A DNA stretch of 64,000 nt from Carettochelys insculpta (taxonomy: Eukaryota; Chordata; Testudines; Carettochelyidae), in the NCBI RefSeq assembly GCF_033958435.1, contig NC_134160.1, positions 15,797,001 through 15,861,000 on the forward strand, read 5' to 3'. This document shows, one piece after another, positions 14,938 through 27,290 of this stretch; within the stretch, counting starts at the first letter, position 1; every line of letters starts with the position of its first letter. A program made the position numbers and the translations under genes. The notes under the pieces are model-generated. The model was not told where the DNA came from and made no database searches. It saw nothing but the letters and a program-made list of their open reading frames with translations.

Positions 14938-15125
14938 TTATTGTGTCTCATAGATCCGAAAGGACCTCGAGAAGTCATCAGGTCCAGTCCCCAGACTCCT
15001 CGGCAGGACCAAGCACCAGCCCTGACAGGTTTATTTCTTAATCTATTTGCTCCAGACCCTTAAGTCGCCTCTTCAGTGATTGAGCTCACAGTGCTGGATT
15101 CACAGGGCCAATGCTGAAACAACCA
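14938..15125 (-). mobile_element. tRNA-headed SINE with CR1-like tail, reversed
   Basis: The left side is the reversed CR1-like tail (TCATAGATCCGAAAGGACCT). The right side is a reversed tRNA head (AGTGATTGAGCTCACAGTGC, then GGGCCAATGCTGAAACAACC) containing the complement of a B box. Same organisation as 25979-26178. Confidence 0.68.
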
Positions 15126-15542
15126 TCATACTGGCTGTTCTTCAAGACACGGGCACAGCAGCCCAGTCCGATGCCCAGAGTACCACAGCTGGAGGATTTT
15201 TTGCAGCTGCACCTGCCAGGGCAGCACTCAGACCTGATCCCAAGGCTCCATAAGGGCAGTGGCAAACTAACCCTCTCAGTTCCTTTGCACCGAAAGCCCC
15301 AGCAGGAGACTCTGATGCAGAGAGGTGCGCACAATGTTGGGGTGTTGGGGAATACGTGTCTACAGCCACATGTTGAAAAACAACTGCCACAATACGGACA
15401 CGTCACATGTAACTGCCTTTTCTCCACGTGGCTGCAGATGTGGGTCCCACCTGAGACAGCTCCAGCAGGACTGGGCTTTGGGGATGGCCATCAAGTGAGT
15501 GCTGAGCTGTCTTCCACCTGACATCTAATCTATGTTGTGGAT
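15126..15542. other. Unassigned sequence
   Basis: No gene supported. The last eight bases (ttgtggat) would be the left target duplication of the next element. Confidence 0.35.
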
Positions 15543-18500
15543 CAGGGTGTCAAACCCTTTTTCATTGGGAGCCACAAGGCAATTTTTTACATGTTCTGGG
15601 GGTCAAACCCAAAATAGCTCCAAATCTCCCCCCACACCCCCAGACTTAGACCCCTGCAGCCACAAACCGCCCCAGCCTTAGACCCCCTGTAGCCACAAAG
15701 TGCTCCAGCCTTAGACCCCGCTCCAGCCACCAACTGTTCCCAGCCTCAGACCCCCCTGCAGCCACAAACTTCTCCAGCCTTAGACCACCCACTGCAGCCA
15801 CAAAGCACCCCAGCCTTAGACACCCCCTGCAGCCACAAGCCACCCCAGCCTTAGACCCCCCTGCAGCCACAAACCGCCCCCAGCCTTAGACCCCCACTGC
15901 AGCCACAAACTGCCCCAACCTTAGATCCCCCTGCAGCCACAAACCGCCCCCAGCCTTATACCCCCTGCGCCACAAACCACCCCAGCCTTAGACCCACCTG
16001 CAGCCACAAACCGCCCCCAGCGTTAGACCCCCCCTGCAGCCACAAACCGCCCCTGGCCTCAGACCCTCTGCAGCCACAAATCGCTCCAGCCTTATACCCG
16101 CCTGCAGCCACAAACCGCCCCAGCCTTAGACAACCCTGTAGCCACAAACCACCCCAGCCTTAGATCCCCCTGCAGCCACAAACCGCCCCCAGCCTTATAC
16201 AACCCTGCAGCCACAAACCACCCCAGCCTTAGACCCACCTGCAGCCACAAACCGCCCCAGCCTTAGACCCCCTGCAGTCACAAACCGCCCCAGCCTTAGA
16301 CCCCCACTGCAGCCACAAACTGCCCCAGCCTTAGACCCCCCCTGAAGCCACAAACCACCCCCAGCCTCATACCCCGCTGCAGTCACAAACCGCCCCAGCC
16401 TTATACCCCGCTGCAGCCACAAATCGCCCCAGCCTCAGACCCCCCCATAGACAAAAACCGCCCCCAGCCCTAGACCCCCCTGCAGCCACAAACCGCCCCC
16501 AGGCTTAGACCCACCTGCAGCCACAAACCGCCCCTGGCCTCAGACCCTCTGCAGCCACAAATCGCTCCAGCCTTAGATCCCCCTGCAGCCAAAAACCGCC
16601 CCAGCCTTAGATCCCCCTGCAGCCAAAAACCGCCCCCAGCCTTAGACCCACCTGCAGCCACAAACCACCCCCAGCCTTAGACCCCCCCCTGCAGCCACAA
16701 GCCACCCCCAGCCTTATACCCCCCTGCAGCCACAAACTGCTCCAGCCTTAGACCCCCTGTAGCCACAAAGTGCTCCAGCCTTAGACCCCGCTCCAGCCAC
16801 CAACTGTTCCCAGCCTCAGACCCCCCTGCAGCCACAAACTTCTCCAGCCTTAGACCACCCACTGCAGCCACAAAGCACCCCAGCCTTAGACACCCCCTGC
16901 AGCCACAAGCCACCCCAGCCTTAGACCCCCCTGCAGCCACAAACCGCCCCCAGCCTTAGACCCCCACTGCAGCCACAAACTGCCCCAACCTTAGATCCCC
17001 CTGCAGCCACAAACTGCCCCCAGCCTTATACCCCCTGCGCCACAAACCACCCCAGCCTTAGACCCACCTGCAGTCACAAACCGCCCCAGCCTTAGACCCC
17101 CACTGCAGCCACAAACTGCCCCAGCCTTATACCCCCCTCTGCAGCCACAAACTGCCCCAGCCTTATACCGCCCTCTGCAGCCACAAACCACCTCTGGCCT
17201 TAGACCCCTGCAGCCACAAACCGACCCAGACTTACACTCCCCCTGCAGCTACAAACCGCCCCAGCTTTAGACCCCCTGCAGCCACAAACCGCCCCAGCCT
17301 TAGACCCCCACTGCAGCCAAAAACTGCCCCAGCCTTATACCCCCCTCCAGCCACAAACTGACCCAGCCTTAGACCCCCCTGCAACCCTAAACCGCCCCAG
17401 CCTTATACCCCCTTCCAGCCACAAATCGTCCCAACCTTAGACCCCCCTGCAGCCACAAACCACCCCCAGTCTTAGACCCCCCTGCAGCCACAAACCGCTC
17501 CAGCCTTAGAACCCCCTGCAGCCACAAACTGCCCCCAGGCTTAGACCTCCCTGCAGCCACAAACCGCTCCAGCCTTAGAACCCCCTGCAGCCAAAAACCA
17601 CCCCCAGCCTTATACCCCCCTCCAGCCAAAAACCGCCCCAGCCTTAGACCCCACTGCAGCCACAAACCTCTCCAGCCTTACACCCCCCTGCAGCCACAAA
17701 CCGCCCCCAGCCGTATACCCGCCATGCAGCCACAAACCGCCCCAGACATAGACCCCCCCCTGCAGCCACAAACCGCTCCAGCCTTAGAACCCCCTGCAGC
17801 CAAAAACCACCCCCAGCCTTATACCCCCCTCCAGCCAAAAACCGCCCCAGCCTTAGACCCCACTGCAGCCACAAACCTCTCCAGCCTTACACCCCCCTGC
17901 AGCCACAAACCGCCCCCAGCCGTATACCCCCCATGCAGCCACAAACCGCCCCAGACATGGACCCCCCCCTGCAGCCACAAACTGCCCCAGCCTTAGACCC
18001 ACCTGCAACCCCAAACCGCCCGAGCCTTATACCCCCCTGCAGCCACAAATCGCCTGAGCCTTATACCCCCCTGCAGACACAAACCGCCACAGCCTGAGAC
18101 CCCCCTGTAGACAAAAACCGCCCCCAGCCCTAGACCCCCCTGCAGCCACAAACTGCCCCCAGACTTAGACCCACTTGCAGCCACAAACCGCCCCTGGCCT
18201 CAGACCCCCTGCAGCCACAAACCGCCCCTGGCCTCAGACCCCCTGCAGCCACAAACCACCCCCAGCCTTAGACCCCCCTGCAGCCACAAACCGCCCCCAG
18301 GCTTAGACTCCCCTGCAGTCAGAAACTGCCCCCAGGCTTAGACCCCCCCTGCAGCCACAAACCACCCCCAGCCTTAGACCCCCCCTGAAGCCACAAACTA
18401 CCCCCAGGCTTAGAACCCCCTGCAGCCACAAACCACCCCAGCCTTAGACCCACCTGCAGCCACAAACCGCCCCCAGCCTTAGACCCCCCCTGAAGCCACA

Positions 18501-21500
18501 AACCACTCCCAGCCTTATACCCCCCTGCAGCCACAAACCGCCCCCAGGCTTAGACCCCCCTGCAGCCACAAACCGCTCCAGCCTTAGACACCCACTGCAG
18601 CCACAAACCACCCCAGCCTTAGACCCACCTTCTGCCACAAACTGCCCCAGCCTTAGACACCCCCTGCAGCCACAAACCACCCCAGCCTTAGACCCACCTG
18701 CACCCACAAACTTCTCCAGCCTTAGACCCCCCTGCAGCCACAAACTTCTCCAGCCTTAGACCCCCACTGCAGCCACAAACTGCCCCAGCCTTATACCCCC
18801 CTCTGCAGCCACAAACTGCCCCAGCCTTATACCGCCCTCTGCAGCCACAAACCACCTCTGGCCTTAGACCCCTGCAGCCACAAACCGACCCAGACTTACA
18901 CTCCCCCTGCAGCTACAAACCGCCCCAGCTTTAGACCCCCTGCAGCCACAAACCGCCCCAGCCTTAGACCCCCACTGCAGCCAAAAACTGCCCCAGCCTT
19001 ATACCCCCCTCCAGCCACAAACTGACCCAGCCTTAGACCCCCCTGCAACCCTAAACCGCCCCAGCCTTATACCCCCTTCCAGCCACAAATCGTCCCAGCC
19101 TTAGACCCCCCTGCAGCCACAAACCACCCCCAGTCTTAGACCCCCCTGCAGCCACAAACCGCTCCAGCCTTAGAACCCCCTGCAGCCACAAACTGCCCCC
19201 AGGCTTAGACCTCCCTGCAGCCACAAACCGCTCCAGCCTTAGAACCCCCTGCAGCCAAAAACCACCCCCAGCCTTATACCCCCCTCCAGCCAAAAACCGC
19301 CCCAGCCTTAGACCCCACTGCAGCCACAAACCTCTCCAGCCTTACACCCCCCTGCAGCCACAAACCGCCCCCAGCCGTATACCCGCCATGCAGCCACAAA
19401 CCGCCCCAGACATAGACCCCCCCCTGCAGCCACAAACCGCTCCAGCCTTAGAACCCCCTGCAGCCAAAAACCACCCCCAGCCTTAGACCCCCCTGCAGCC
19501 ACAAACCGCCCCCAGGCTTAGACTCCCCTGCAGTCAGAAACTGCCCCCAGGCTTAGACCCCCCCTGCAGCCACAAACCGCCCCCAGCCGTATACCCCCCA
19601 TGCAGCCACAAACCGCCCCAGACATGGACCCCCCCCTGCAGCCACAAACTGCCCCAGCCTTAGACCCACCTGCAACCCCAAACCGCCCGAGCCTTATACC
19701 CCCCTGCAGCCACAAATCGCCCGAGCCTTATACCCCCCTGCAGACACAAACCGCCACAGCCTGAGACCCCCCTGTAGACAAAAACCGCCCCCAGCCCTAG
19801 ACCCCCCTGCAGCCACAAACTGCCCCCAGACTTAGACCCACTTGCAGCCACAAACCGCCCCTGGCCTCAGACCCCCTGCAGCCACAAACCGCCCCTGGCC
19901 TCAGACCCCCTGCAGCCACAAACCACCCCCAGCCTTAGACCCCCCTGCAGCCACAAACCGCCCCCAGGCTTAGACTCCCCTGCAGTCAGAAACTGCCCCC
20001 AGGCTTAGACCCCCCCTGCAGCCACAAACCACCCCCAGCCTTAGACCCCCCCTGAAGCCACAAACTACCCCCAGGCTTAGACCCCCCCTGCAGCCACAAA
20101 CCACCCCAGCCTTAGACCCACCTGCAGCCACAAACCGCCCCCAGCCTTAGACCCCCCCTGAAGCCACAAACCACTCCCAGCCTTATACCCCCCTGCAGCC
20201 ACAAACCGCCCCCAGGCTTAGACCCCCCTGCAGCCACAAACCGCTCCAGCCTTAGACACCCCCTGCAGCCACAAACCACCCCAGCCTTAGACCCACCTTC
20301 TGCCACAAACTGCCCCAGCCTTAGACACCCCCTGCAGCCACAAACCACCCCAGCCTTAGACCCACCTGCACCCACAAACTTCTCCAGCCTTAGACCCCCC
20401 TGCAGCCACAAACTTCTCCAGCCTTAGACCCCCCACTGCAGCCACAAACTTCTCCAGCCTTAGACCCCCCACTGCAGCCACAAACTGCCCCAGCCTTAGA
20501 CACCCCCTGCAGCCACAAACCACCCCCAGTCTTAGACCCCCCCTGCAGCCACAAACCGCCCCAGCCTTAGACCCCCCTGCAGCCACAAGCTGCCCCAGCC
20601 TTAGACCCCCCTGCAGCCACAAACCGCCCCCAGGCTTAGACCCACCTGCACCCACAAACTTCTCCAGCCTTAGACCCCCCACTGCAGCCACAAACTGCCC
20701 CAGCCTTAGACACCCCCTGCAGCCACAAACCACCCCCAGTCTTAGACCCCCCCTGCAGCCACAAACCGCCCCAGCCTTAGACCCCCCTGCAGCCACAAAC
20801 CGCCCCAGCTTTAGACCCCCCTGCAGCCACAAACTGCCCCAGCCTTAGACCCCCCTGCAGCCACAAACTGCCCCAGCCTTAGACCCCCCTGCAGCCACAA
20901 ACTGCCCCAGCCTTAGACCCCTCTGCAGTCCCAAACCGCCCCCAGCCTTACACCCCCTGCAGCTACAAACCACCCCAGCGTTAGACCCCCTGCAGTCCGA
21001 AATTACCCTCTTCCACCTCCTCTCACAGCCCTAAACTGCCCCCACAAACCCAGGATTAACTTACCCAGGAGCTCCGTGTGCTGCCCTCCCCTGCCAGCTC
21101 CCTGGCTGCTTCTGCTCTGGGTCTGCTAGGGATAACCTGTCCAGATGCTGGGGCTCGAGCTGCCAGGATTCTCCTCGCCCCTCCGGAGCTCCGCTCCCCA
21201 GAGGAGTTCCCCTGCACCCCAGGGCTGCTGGCAGAGCTCCTGGGCCACTGGCAGAGCCCCACTCTCCAGTACAGCCCCACGTGCCTGGGCCACCTACAGA
21301 GCCCCGACGACGTCAGAGTGCTATTCTTTCAGTATGGCAGGATGCTGGGAACTGCCCCTGCTGTGCTGTTTGGAAGCCAGAGGAGCAGTCAGTCAGCAAG
21401 GGCAGGAGCTTCAAATGGCTGCTTGGAGCTGCCCAGCCACCTTTTAAAATGAAGCCGCTGCCAGCTCAGTGGGCCAGAAGAAAAGGCTCCATGGGCCACA

Positions 21501-21515
21501 TGTTGGACACCCCTG
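15543..21515. mobile_element. hAT-like element swollen by a minisatellite (about 6 kb)
   Basis: The left terminus reads CAGGGTGTCAAACCC and the right terminus ends TGTTGGACACCCCTG. Inverted, the two agree as CAGGG(G)TGTCMAA, the type of end found in hAT Tip100/Zaphod-like elements. Possible 8-bp target sites are ttgtggat and ttctaggt, with only 5 of 8 matching, so the duplication is weak. Non-repeat flanks inside are about 100 bp at the left and 500 bp at the right (21006-21515). Everything between is tandem repeat. No transposase frame. Confidence 0.62.
15642..21005. repeat. 34-bp minisatellite array, about 158 units
   Basis: Core unit: CTGCAGCCACAAACYGCCCC followed by AGCCTTAGACCCCC. The exact 34-bp period is clear at 20821-20930; units elsewhere range from about 33 to 36 bp. 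The unit is strongly strand-asymmetric (C-rich top strand). Larger blocks recur: a roughly 330-bp block at 15670-16000 returns at 16740-17070 (shift 1,070), a roughly 1.67-kb block at 17100-18767 returns at 18768-20435 (shift 1,664-1,668), and a block at 20450 returns 210 bp on. The many G-, L- and W-rich open frames on the minus strand are products of the repeat. Confidence 0.95.
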
Positions 21516-21774
21516 TTCTAGGTGCTACTCCTCTGCACTTAAATGTGGTTTGGGAAAAATAGAGTTAAATAAATAACTTGATTATGATGAAACTAAGATA
21601 CCACTTTGCACCAGAGTAACTCACTAACTCTTGCTGTTGTTATAGTCACACAAAGGTCTGTCTTCTGAGAGAAGAGAGCTCATGAGCAAGTTGCTATTAG
21701 CTCTAACTGTGGATCCATCAGCACCACACAGACCGTGTTAAGGTCCCACAATGACACTGCTTCTTTCATCAGTG
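21516..21774. other. Unassigned spacer
   Basis: Flank of the minisatellite-bearing element. Nothing recognised. Confidence 0.35.
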
Positions 21775-21965
21775 GAAAAAGAGCGAGGTCAAGTTTTTTA
21801 TTGGACCAACTTCTGATGATAAGAAAGATGCTTTCAAACTTACACATGGCTCTTTTCAGGTCACTCTGTACGTGCACAAGCTTGTCTCTCTTACCAGTAG
21901 AAGTTAGTCCAATGAAAGAGATGACCTCAGACCACTGTGTTTCCATAACAAAGGCCTAGAGCTCC
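21775..21965. mobile_element. Penelope-like fragment, two ends head to head
   Basis: Arms 21800-21828 (ATTGGACCAACTTCT...) and 21885-21913 (...AGAAGTTAGTCCAAT) are imperfect inverted repeats about 29 bp long. Between them GCTTTCAAAC and CACAAGCTTG resemble worn hammerhead-ribozyme GAAAGC elements. The family is abundant in reptiles. The Penelope-like assignment rests on this hammerhead-like layout and is an inference. Confidence 0.5.
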
Positions 21966-22339
21966 TCTTTGGAGGATTCTGGATAACTTCTCCACACTTT
22001 TAGACAGAGTGTCCCACTCCCCAAAACTATATGTTGATAATAGACCCTGCTGGTTTGCAATGAACATCAACAAGGAGGAACTCAAGTTAGACCTTTCTGT
22101 CCCTCAGACCTCGCCTTTTGGACTCTTCAGGCACAGATTTCATCCACCCTGTCTCACTCGCTCATTTGCTGTTGTTGCATAAGGAATGGATGAGTGATAA
22201 AAGATTTAAAGCTGTGCATTGGTACATGGTGTCACTCTTTATAACTGCCATAAAGTTGTACAAACTTCTTCAAACAACCGGGATTCAAAAGCAGCTCCCT
22301 GGTGTGTTAACATGCTCTCTGAGTACAGAATAAGCCCAG

Positions 22340-24500
22340 AAGACCTGATCTGTAGTCTGCACAGACAAATCCTTCACAGGAATCACCGCCACTGATTTTG
22401 TGGAATGATCAGTTATGATAAGCACATAGGCCATTCCAGCCCTATTGTATCACTATTGTGAATGATTTACCATCGCCATTACCACAGATCACTGTCATCA
22501 GCAGCATGCAAGGAGGCTTAATCAAAGCTACCAGCTTTATTTTTTGAGTTACATGCTTCACATTTCTGACACCCCTGTACAAGGTCCTCCTTCATCCCAG
22601 TCCAGCAGCACCTCTTTCTCAGGTTCATTTCTTTCAGTTGATGTCCAAAACATCTGGATGCCTTGTGATAACCCACACATCTACTGAGGGTGGGTCACTG
22701 TTCCATGTAGTAGCACCTAGATCACTTACACACAGAGAAAGAGAGTCAGTTTCCTCTACAGCCTTAGCTGAGAGCCAGCTGCACTAAGCTCCAGTGGACC
22801 CCAGGTTTAAGTCTGCCCAATGGCTGTTGCAACAAGCTTCTAATGCCATCCTTGCACTCTGCCTGGCAAGGACATCTGTGTTGTCTCTTCCTTACAAAAC
22901 AAAGGAGTCCTGTAGCCTATTGGAGGCCGAGGGAGTGGACGGGCGTGGGAGTCCTGTAGCACTTTAAAGACTAACAAAATCATTCATTAGGTGACGAGCT
23001 TTTGTGGAACAGACCCACTTCTTCACATCTGGAAATGCTGTTATTGGAACGCAAGCTTTCATGGGCAAAGACCCACTTCATACATGCCTCTGACAAAGTG
23101 GGTCTTTGCTCACAAAAGCTTATGTTCCAATAAATCTGTTACTCTATAAGGTGCCACAGGACTTCTCGTTGTACTTGTTAGACTGATAGCAAAGAAGAAA
23201 CTTGCTGACCTTAATGTCATTAAGGAATCTTCAGTTCTAGGTATAGTCCTTACGGGCAGCCTGATTCAATAATCCACACAACAGCCCAGTTTCCCATCTT
23301 TAGCCTTAACTAGCACAATGGGTGCAGTCCCTGGACAATGATGCTCTTTCATTACATCAGCTTCCAAGACCTCTTTTATCATTTCCTGCACCAGCCAACA
23401 CAGAGCTAGAGCAACTGGTTGAAATCATCCCTAACTGGCAGCTGTACCCCTCTATACTGTTTCTGTCTGGCACACCCAAAATACAAACGGTACTATGGCC
23501 AATCTATTCCATGCTTCTTAACTGATCGTACCAATCTCTCTACCTGCTTCTCAAAGGCTGAAGCCTTTCGCAAGTCTACTTCCTTTGTCCATCCATACGG
23601 ATCTATCTCATCATCCTGGATCACTATCTGCAGCTGTCCCACTTTCCCAAACTGTTCATCGAGCACTAAATTGTCTTCCCAAACTATGTGTGCCATCCCT
23701 CAACCACATGATCTCCATATAGTCTGGGCACATAATTCAGAATCCTATTGGTACTAATCCCTTTTCATGATGATAACGCTTCTTGCCACTATTGTGGGAT
23801 CTCCCTTCCTTGCGTCATCAAGGTTCCAGTAAAATGACATAACCCTGATCCAGAAGACCAATTTCTGTTTTACCAATTAGAAACGGTTCTGTACTTGGGT
23901 GCAGACTGATGGGGTGCAGATCTATTACTTCCACTTTCCCAGTCTCACTGCATTGATTATCAAAGATTTCATAGTTCTCCTTTATTAGAGAGGTGCTGTT
24001 CTGATCCTGGTGCCAGGCACAACTCCTTGTAACTACGCTGTAGTAGTCTCCTAGCTCTGACTACTGGGGATAAATTATCACTGTTCACATTGCACAAAAA
24101 TACCCTGATCTGGATACTTAGAAGCTCCAATCTGAGTTCTAGGCTCTATCTAACCAGCACATGAAACACTCAGGCCTCTTCCTTCTACCATTTTCACCCT
24201 AGTCTGGGAACTCAACAGCCCTTCGTGAGTCCAATATTTCCACAAATGTCATCTCTGCAAGCTGGTGACTTGAGACCCTGTGTTTAACAACACCTGCATT
24301 TCTATCCAATTAATCTGAAACAGCACCTTCCGCAGCAGCAGCTGCCATTTAATGTAACTCAGGTCTGCTCTCTGTCTCCCTGAGCTCTGACCCTCGACCC
24401 AAGACTTCGTGCTTAAAGCCCCAGCATGGGTATTTTCAGACATGCATCTCCTTTCCACATGTCTCACCTGACCACATTTTCTGCAAATAGGATTGCCATC
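22340..24500 (-). pseudogene. Gypsy-type LTR retrotransposon gag-pol remnant
   Basis: Minus-strand reading, from 5' to 3': a CCHC zinc knuckle (CRKCGQVRHVERRC, 24485-24444); a protease-like LLNTGSQVTSL (about 24300-24262) in which the catalytic Asp has become Asn; scattered fragments; the start of a reverse transcriptase (TAPIVLVKAKDG then CVDY, about 23405-23285); and, after an interruption, integrase-type zinc finger residues (CCWTGMKED...CQKC, about 22615-22540) and YVLIITDHSTKSVA-like sequence near 22430. The order gag-PR-RT-IN is that of Metaviridae. Many stops and frameshifts are present, the YxDD part is missing, and no LTRs were identified. Confidence 0.68.
22905..23195. mobile_element. 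Penelope-like element ends with hammerhead-like hairpins
   Basis: This inserts into or replaces part of the Gypsy remnant. It contains GTAGCACTTTAAAGACTAAC and GGTGCCACAGGACTTC, motifs of an abundant reptile repeat. Arms 23041-23078 and 23096-23133 form a 38-bp imperfect inverted repeat with a 17-bp loop. Hammerhead-like patterns (CTGANGA, stem II, GAAA) occur on the minus strand near 23084-23052 (ATGA ... GAAAGC) and, more worn, on the plus strand near 23089-23120 and the minus strand near 23022-22997. Confidence 0.55.
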
Positions 24501-25561
24501 ATGATCACATCAATTGTCCCATGCACTGCTCCTACTCCCTGTCTCCCACTGGGGGCACAAACCCTGGCTTAAATTAACTAAATAACTATTAGCTGGTGGT
24601 TGACATGGGCCATTAGCTTGATATGGGGACTAGCCACCAGAGGTACATGACGCACATTTCTCCTCCCAACTGGGGTCGCCTCCTCTGAGCAGCATCTGGG
24701 GCTGGTACGAGTTCAAGTCCCACTTGGCTGAAAGGAGTAACTCTGTCAGGTGATAGCAATAGTAGGCTGTTGTCCTCTCTGCAGCACAGCCACCAGGTGG
24801 GACATAATGCACACATTTCAAGTATGTTATACAAGTTACCTGAGTTTATCACTTACACCGATTTCCTGACCATGGAATGTGCCACTTACACACTAGGTTT
24901 GGCCCAGTCATGTTTCTGGGGGACAGGACACAAGGGCAGAAGAGGCTCCTGAGGAGTGATGCCCCCTGGGTTAATGCAAACAGCTTCAGGAAGAGCACAC
25001 ATAGTGAGGGGAAATTGAAAGAAGTGAGTTTTTCAACACACAGCAAACAAGCAGACGCTGTCTGTTTAAAGGGGTTATCTCACTAAAGAGAAGAAGAAAG
25101 AGAGAAAGTGACATCTTCCTGAGAGAGCACAGTGTGTGCATCCTACTCTGGACATTCTGCTGCTGGCCACAAAACGTCAGAGCCACCCAGCAGAGGAATG
25201 GCCAGGGCCACCACCAGCCAAGTCATAGCAGTTACCGAGCTGCATGCATTGTGGAAAACCAATCTGGAAGTTGTACAGCAGAAGCTGCCCCAGCTCCTGC
25301 TGCTGTTACAATAGCAGAATCTGTGACCTCTGTGACTAAAACGTGCCCTTCATAATAACCGTGCTTATTGCAGCAGTGATTAAGAGGGACCCCATTGCAC
25401 CAGGTGCTGTACAGAGCTTACAGTCTAAATGGACCACCTAGCCTCTCTTTCCCAACCTGTACAAGGGGGAGGACAGTGATACTCACCTCCCAAAAGGGCA
25501 GGATATCAGGCAGGTTGATTAGTTAACAGCTCTACAGAGCTAAATACCTAGTCACAGCCTA
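24501..25561. other. Unassigned sequence, possibly gag side of the Gypsy remnant
   Basis: No recognisable coding. CATTGCACCAGGTGCTGTAC near 25394 is another ancient repeat fragment. Confidence 0.3.
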
Positions 25562-25978
25562 AGGCCATGTCCACACTCCCAGCTGTGGTTCACGTGTAGC
25601 TGCTGAGGTTTACATATTGCTTAGGTGTGGGCATACTGCACGTAGTCACCAGGAGTGCTTGTGTTGCTGCGAAGTGCAGTGCACCCTGGGAGGTATCCCG
25701 GTGTGTCACATGCCGCTTTCTGGTGCAATGATTTTTGCAAAATGTTTTGTAGGACATTAGTGATTCATCCTGGGATCTCTGGGAGCAAGGTGTCGAGTTT
25801 CCAGCATGCAACTTCCTCCATAAAGCCACTCAGATCCCATAATTTTCAAATCTTTTTTTTTAAAAAATCCTACAAACCTGCAAGGCAGTTTTAGCATCCA
25901 CTGGCTGAAGCATGAAGCCCACACAGCTCTGCATGCTCTCATGAACATGACAAACATGGGGTGCACAATTCTACGCAT

Positions 25979-26178
25979 CATGTCTCATAGAAGTGGAAGG
26001 GAGCTCACGAGGTCATTGAGTCCAGCCCCCTGCCCTCTTGGCTGGATCAAGCACCTCCGCTCACTTTTTAAAAAACAGAAGATTTGCCTCAGATCTCTAA
26101 ATGGCCTCCTCAAGGGCCAACCTCACAGCCCCAGGGTTAACAGGCCAATGTGCCCACCACTGAGCTATCTCTCCTCAC
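25979..26178 (-). mobile_element. tRNA-headed SINE with CR1-like tail inside Harbinger
   Basis: Reversed: the CR1-like tail (TAGAAGTGGAAGGGAGCTCA) lies left. The tRNA head lies right, and its complement reads GATAGCTCAGTGGTGGGCAC (A box) and GGGGCTGTGAGGTTGGCCC (B-box region). The head keeps the strongest promoter boxes of the SINEs in this window. Confidence 0.78.
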
Positions 26179-26319
26179 TGCGTTTAAAGCTTCGATGGCA
26201 GCATCACGACAATCAGGGACATGAGGATGTCCAAGGACAGTTTGCTGAGGGACACAGTGAAAACCAATTCTATTTTTTGTCCGGTGTTCATGGGGCACTT
26301 ACAGATGGAGGAATAAGCA

Positions 26320-27290
26320 CACAGAGTGGGATCACATCAGAATGCACATTTGGGATGATGGGCAGTGACTGCAGAACTTTCAGGTGAGAAAAGACCACAT
26401 TCCTAGAGCTGTCTGCCAAGCTGAAGCTCAAATTGCATTGGCAGTGGAGAAGCAACTGGCGATTGCAATGTGGAACCCTGAAATGCTGGGTTGCTAGTTG
26501 TCAGTGAGAAATCATTTTTAAGTTGAAAAATCCACTGTGGGGTCTATACTGCAAATGCATAGGGCCTTTAATCATCTCCTACTGTGCAAGACTATAATTC
26601 TCTGCTGTATGAAGGGCATAGTGGAAGGATGTGCAGCAATGAGGTTCCCAAATTATGGTACAACAATAGACAGCAGGCATATCCCTATCTTGACATCAGT
26701 CCACTTTGCCATAGAGTACATCAAAAGGAAGAGCTCCTTGTCTCTGGTTATGCAAATGTTGGTGTATCAACAGGGACACTGCGTCGACATCACTGGGGCT
26801 AGCCAGAAAAAGGGCCAGATATTCTCATCTTTAAGAGCGCAGGACTTCTTCAATAAGATGCAAGAGTGGCCATTCTTTCATGACCAGCAGATTATCTCTG
26901 GCAATACTTACATGCCAATAGTGATTCTGGAGACATAGACTGACCACCTTGACAGTGCCATGGAAATATTCAGCTACTGACTCAGCAGTTGTAGGATGAC
27001 ACATGAATGTGATCCTGGTAGATTGAAGGGACTCAGGTAGTGTTCGCTCACTTGTTTGGATCTCAGTGAGAAAAACATCCCAATGGCAATAGCTGCCTGT
27101 TGCATCCTGAATAATATCTGCGAGGCAAAGTGGAAAAGCTGCCACCAAGGTGGAGGTGAAGCAGATGTCACTGACTTTGAACAACTAGACACAAGGGCCA
27201 TTAGACGAGCTCAGTGTGGAGGTAGCCAACTGAGGAATAAATACATTAAGAGGCAGCCACAGGAGCATTCTCTCCTGGGGTTTCGCTAGG
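26320..27290 (+). pseudogene. HARBI1-like transposase remnant
   Basis: Recognisable blocks in order: MMGSDCRTFR (the NFRM region), LAIAMWNPEM, then one open frame at 26537-26938 with PNYGTTIDSRHIPIL (first catalytic Asp kept, neighbouring Gly lost), IEYIKRKSSLSLVMQMLV and MPIVILET, where a stop replaces the GDPAYPL block holding the second Asp. Further on, LDLSEKNIPMAIAACCILNN and DTRAIRRAQ form the C-terminal part (27056-27240). The Glu-bearing ECAFGRLKGRW block is destroyed near 26990-27030. Clearly inactive and older than the copy at 128-1550. Confidence 0.8.

Noticed and set aside
15646..20900. Many minus-strand frames rich in Gly, Leu, Trp and Cys
   Set aside because: They are translations of the 34-bp minisatellite, and the frame changes whenever a unit gains or loses a base.
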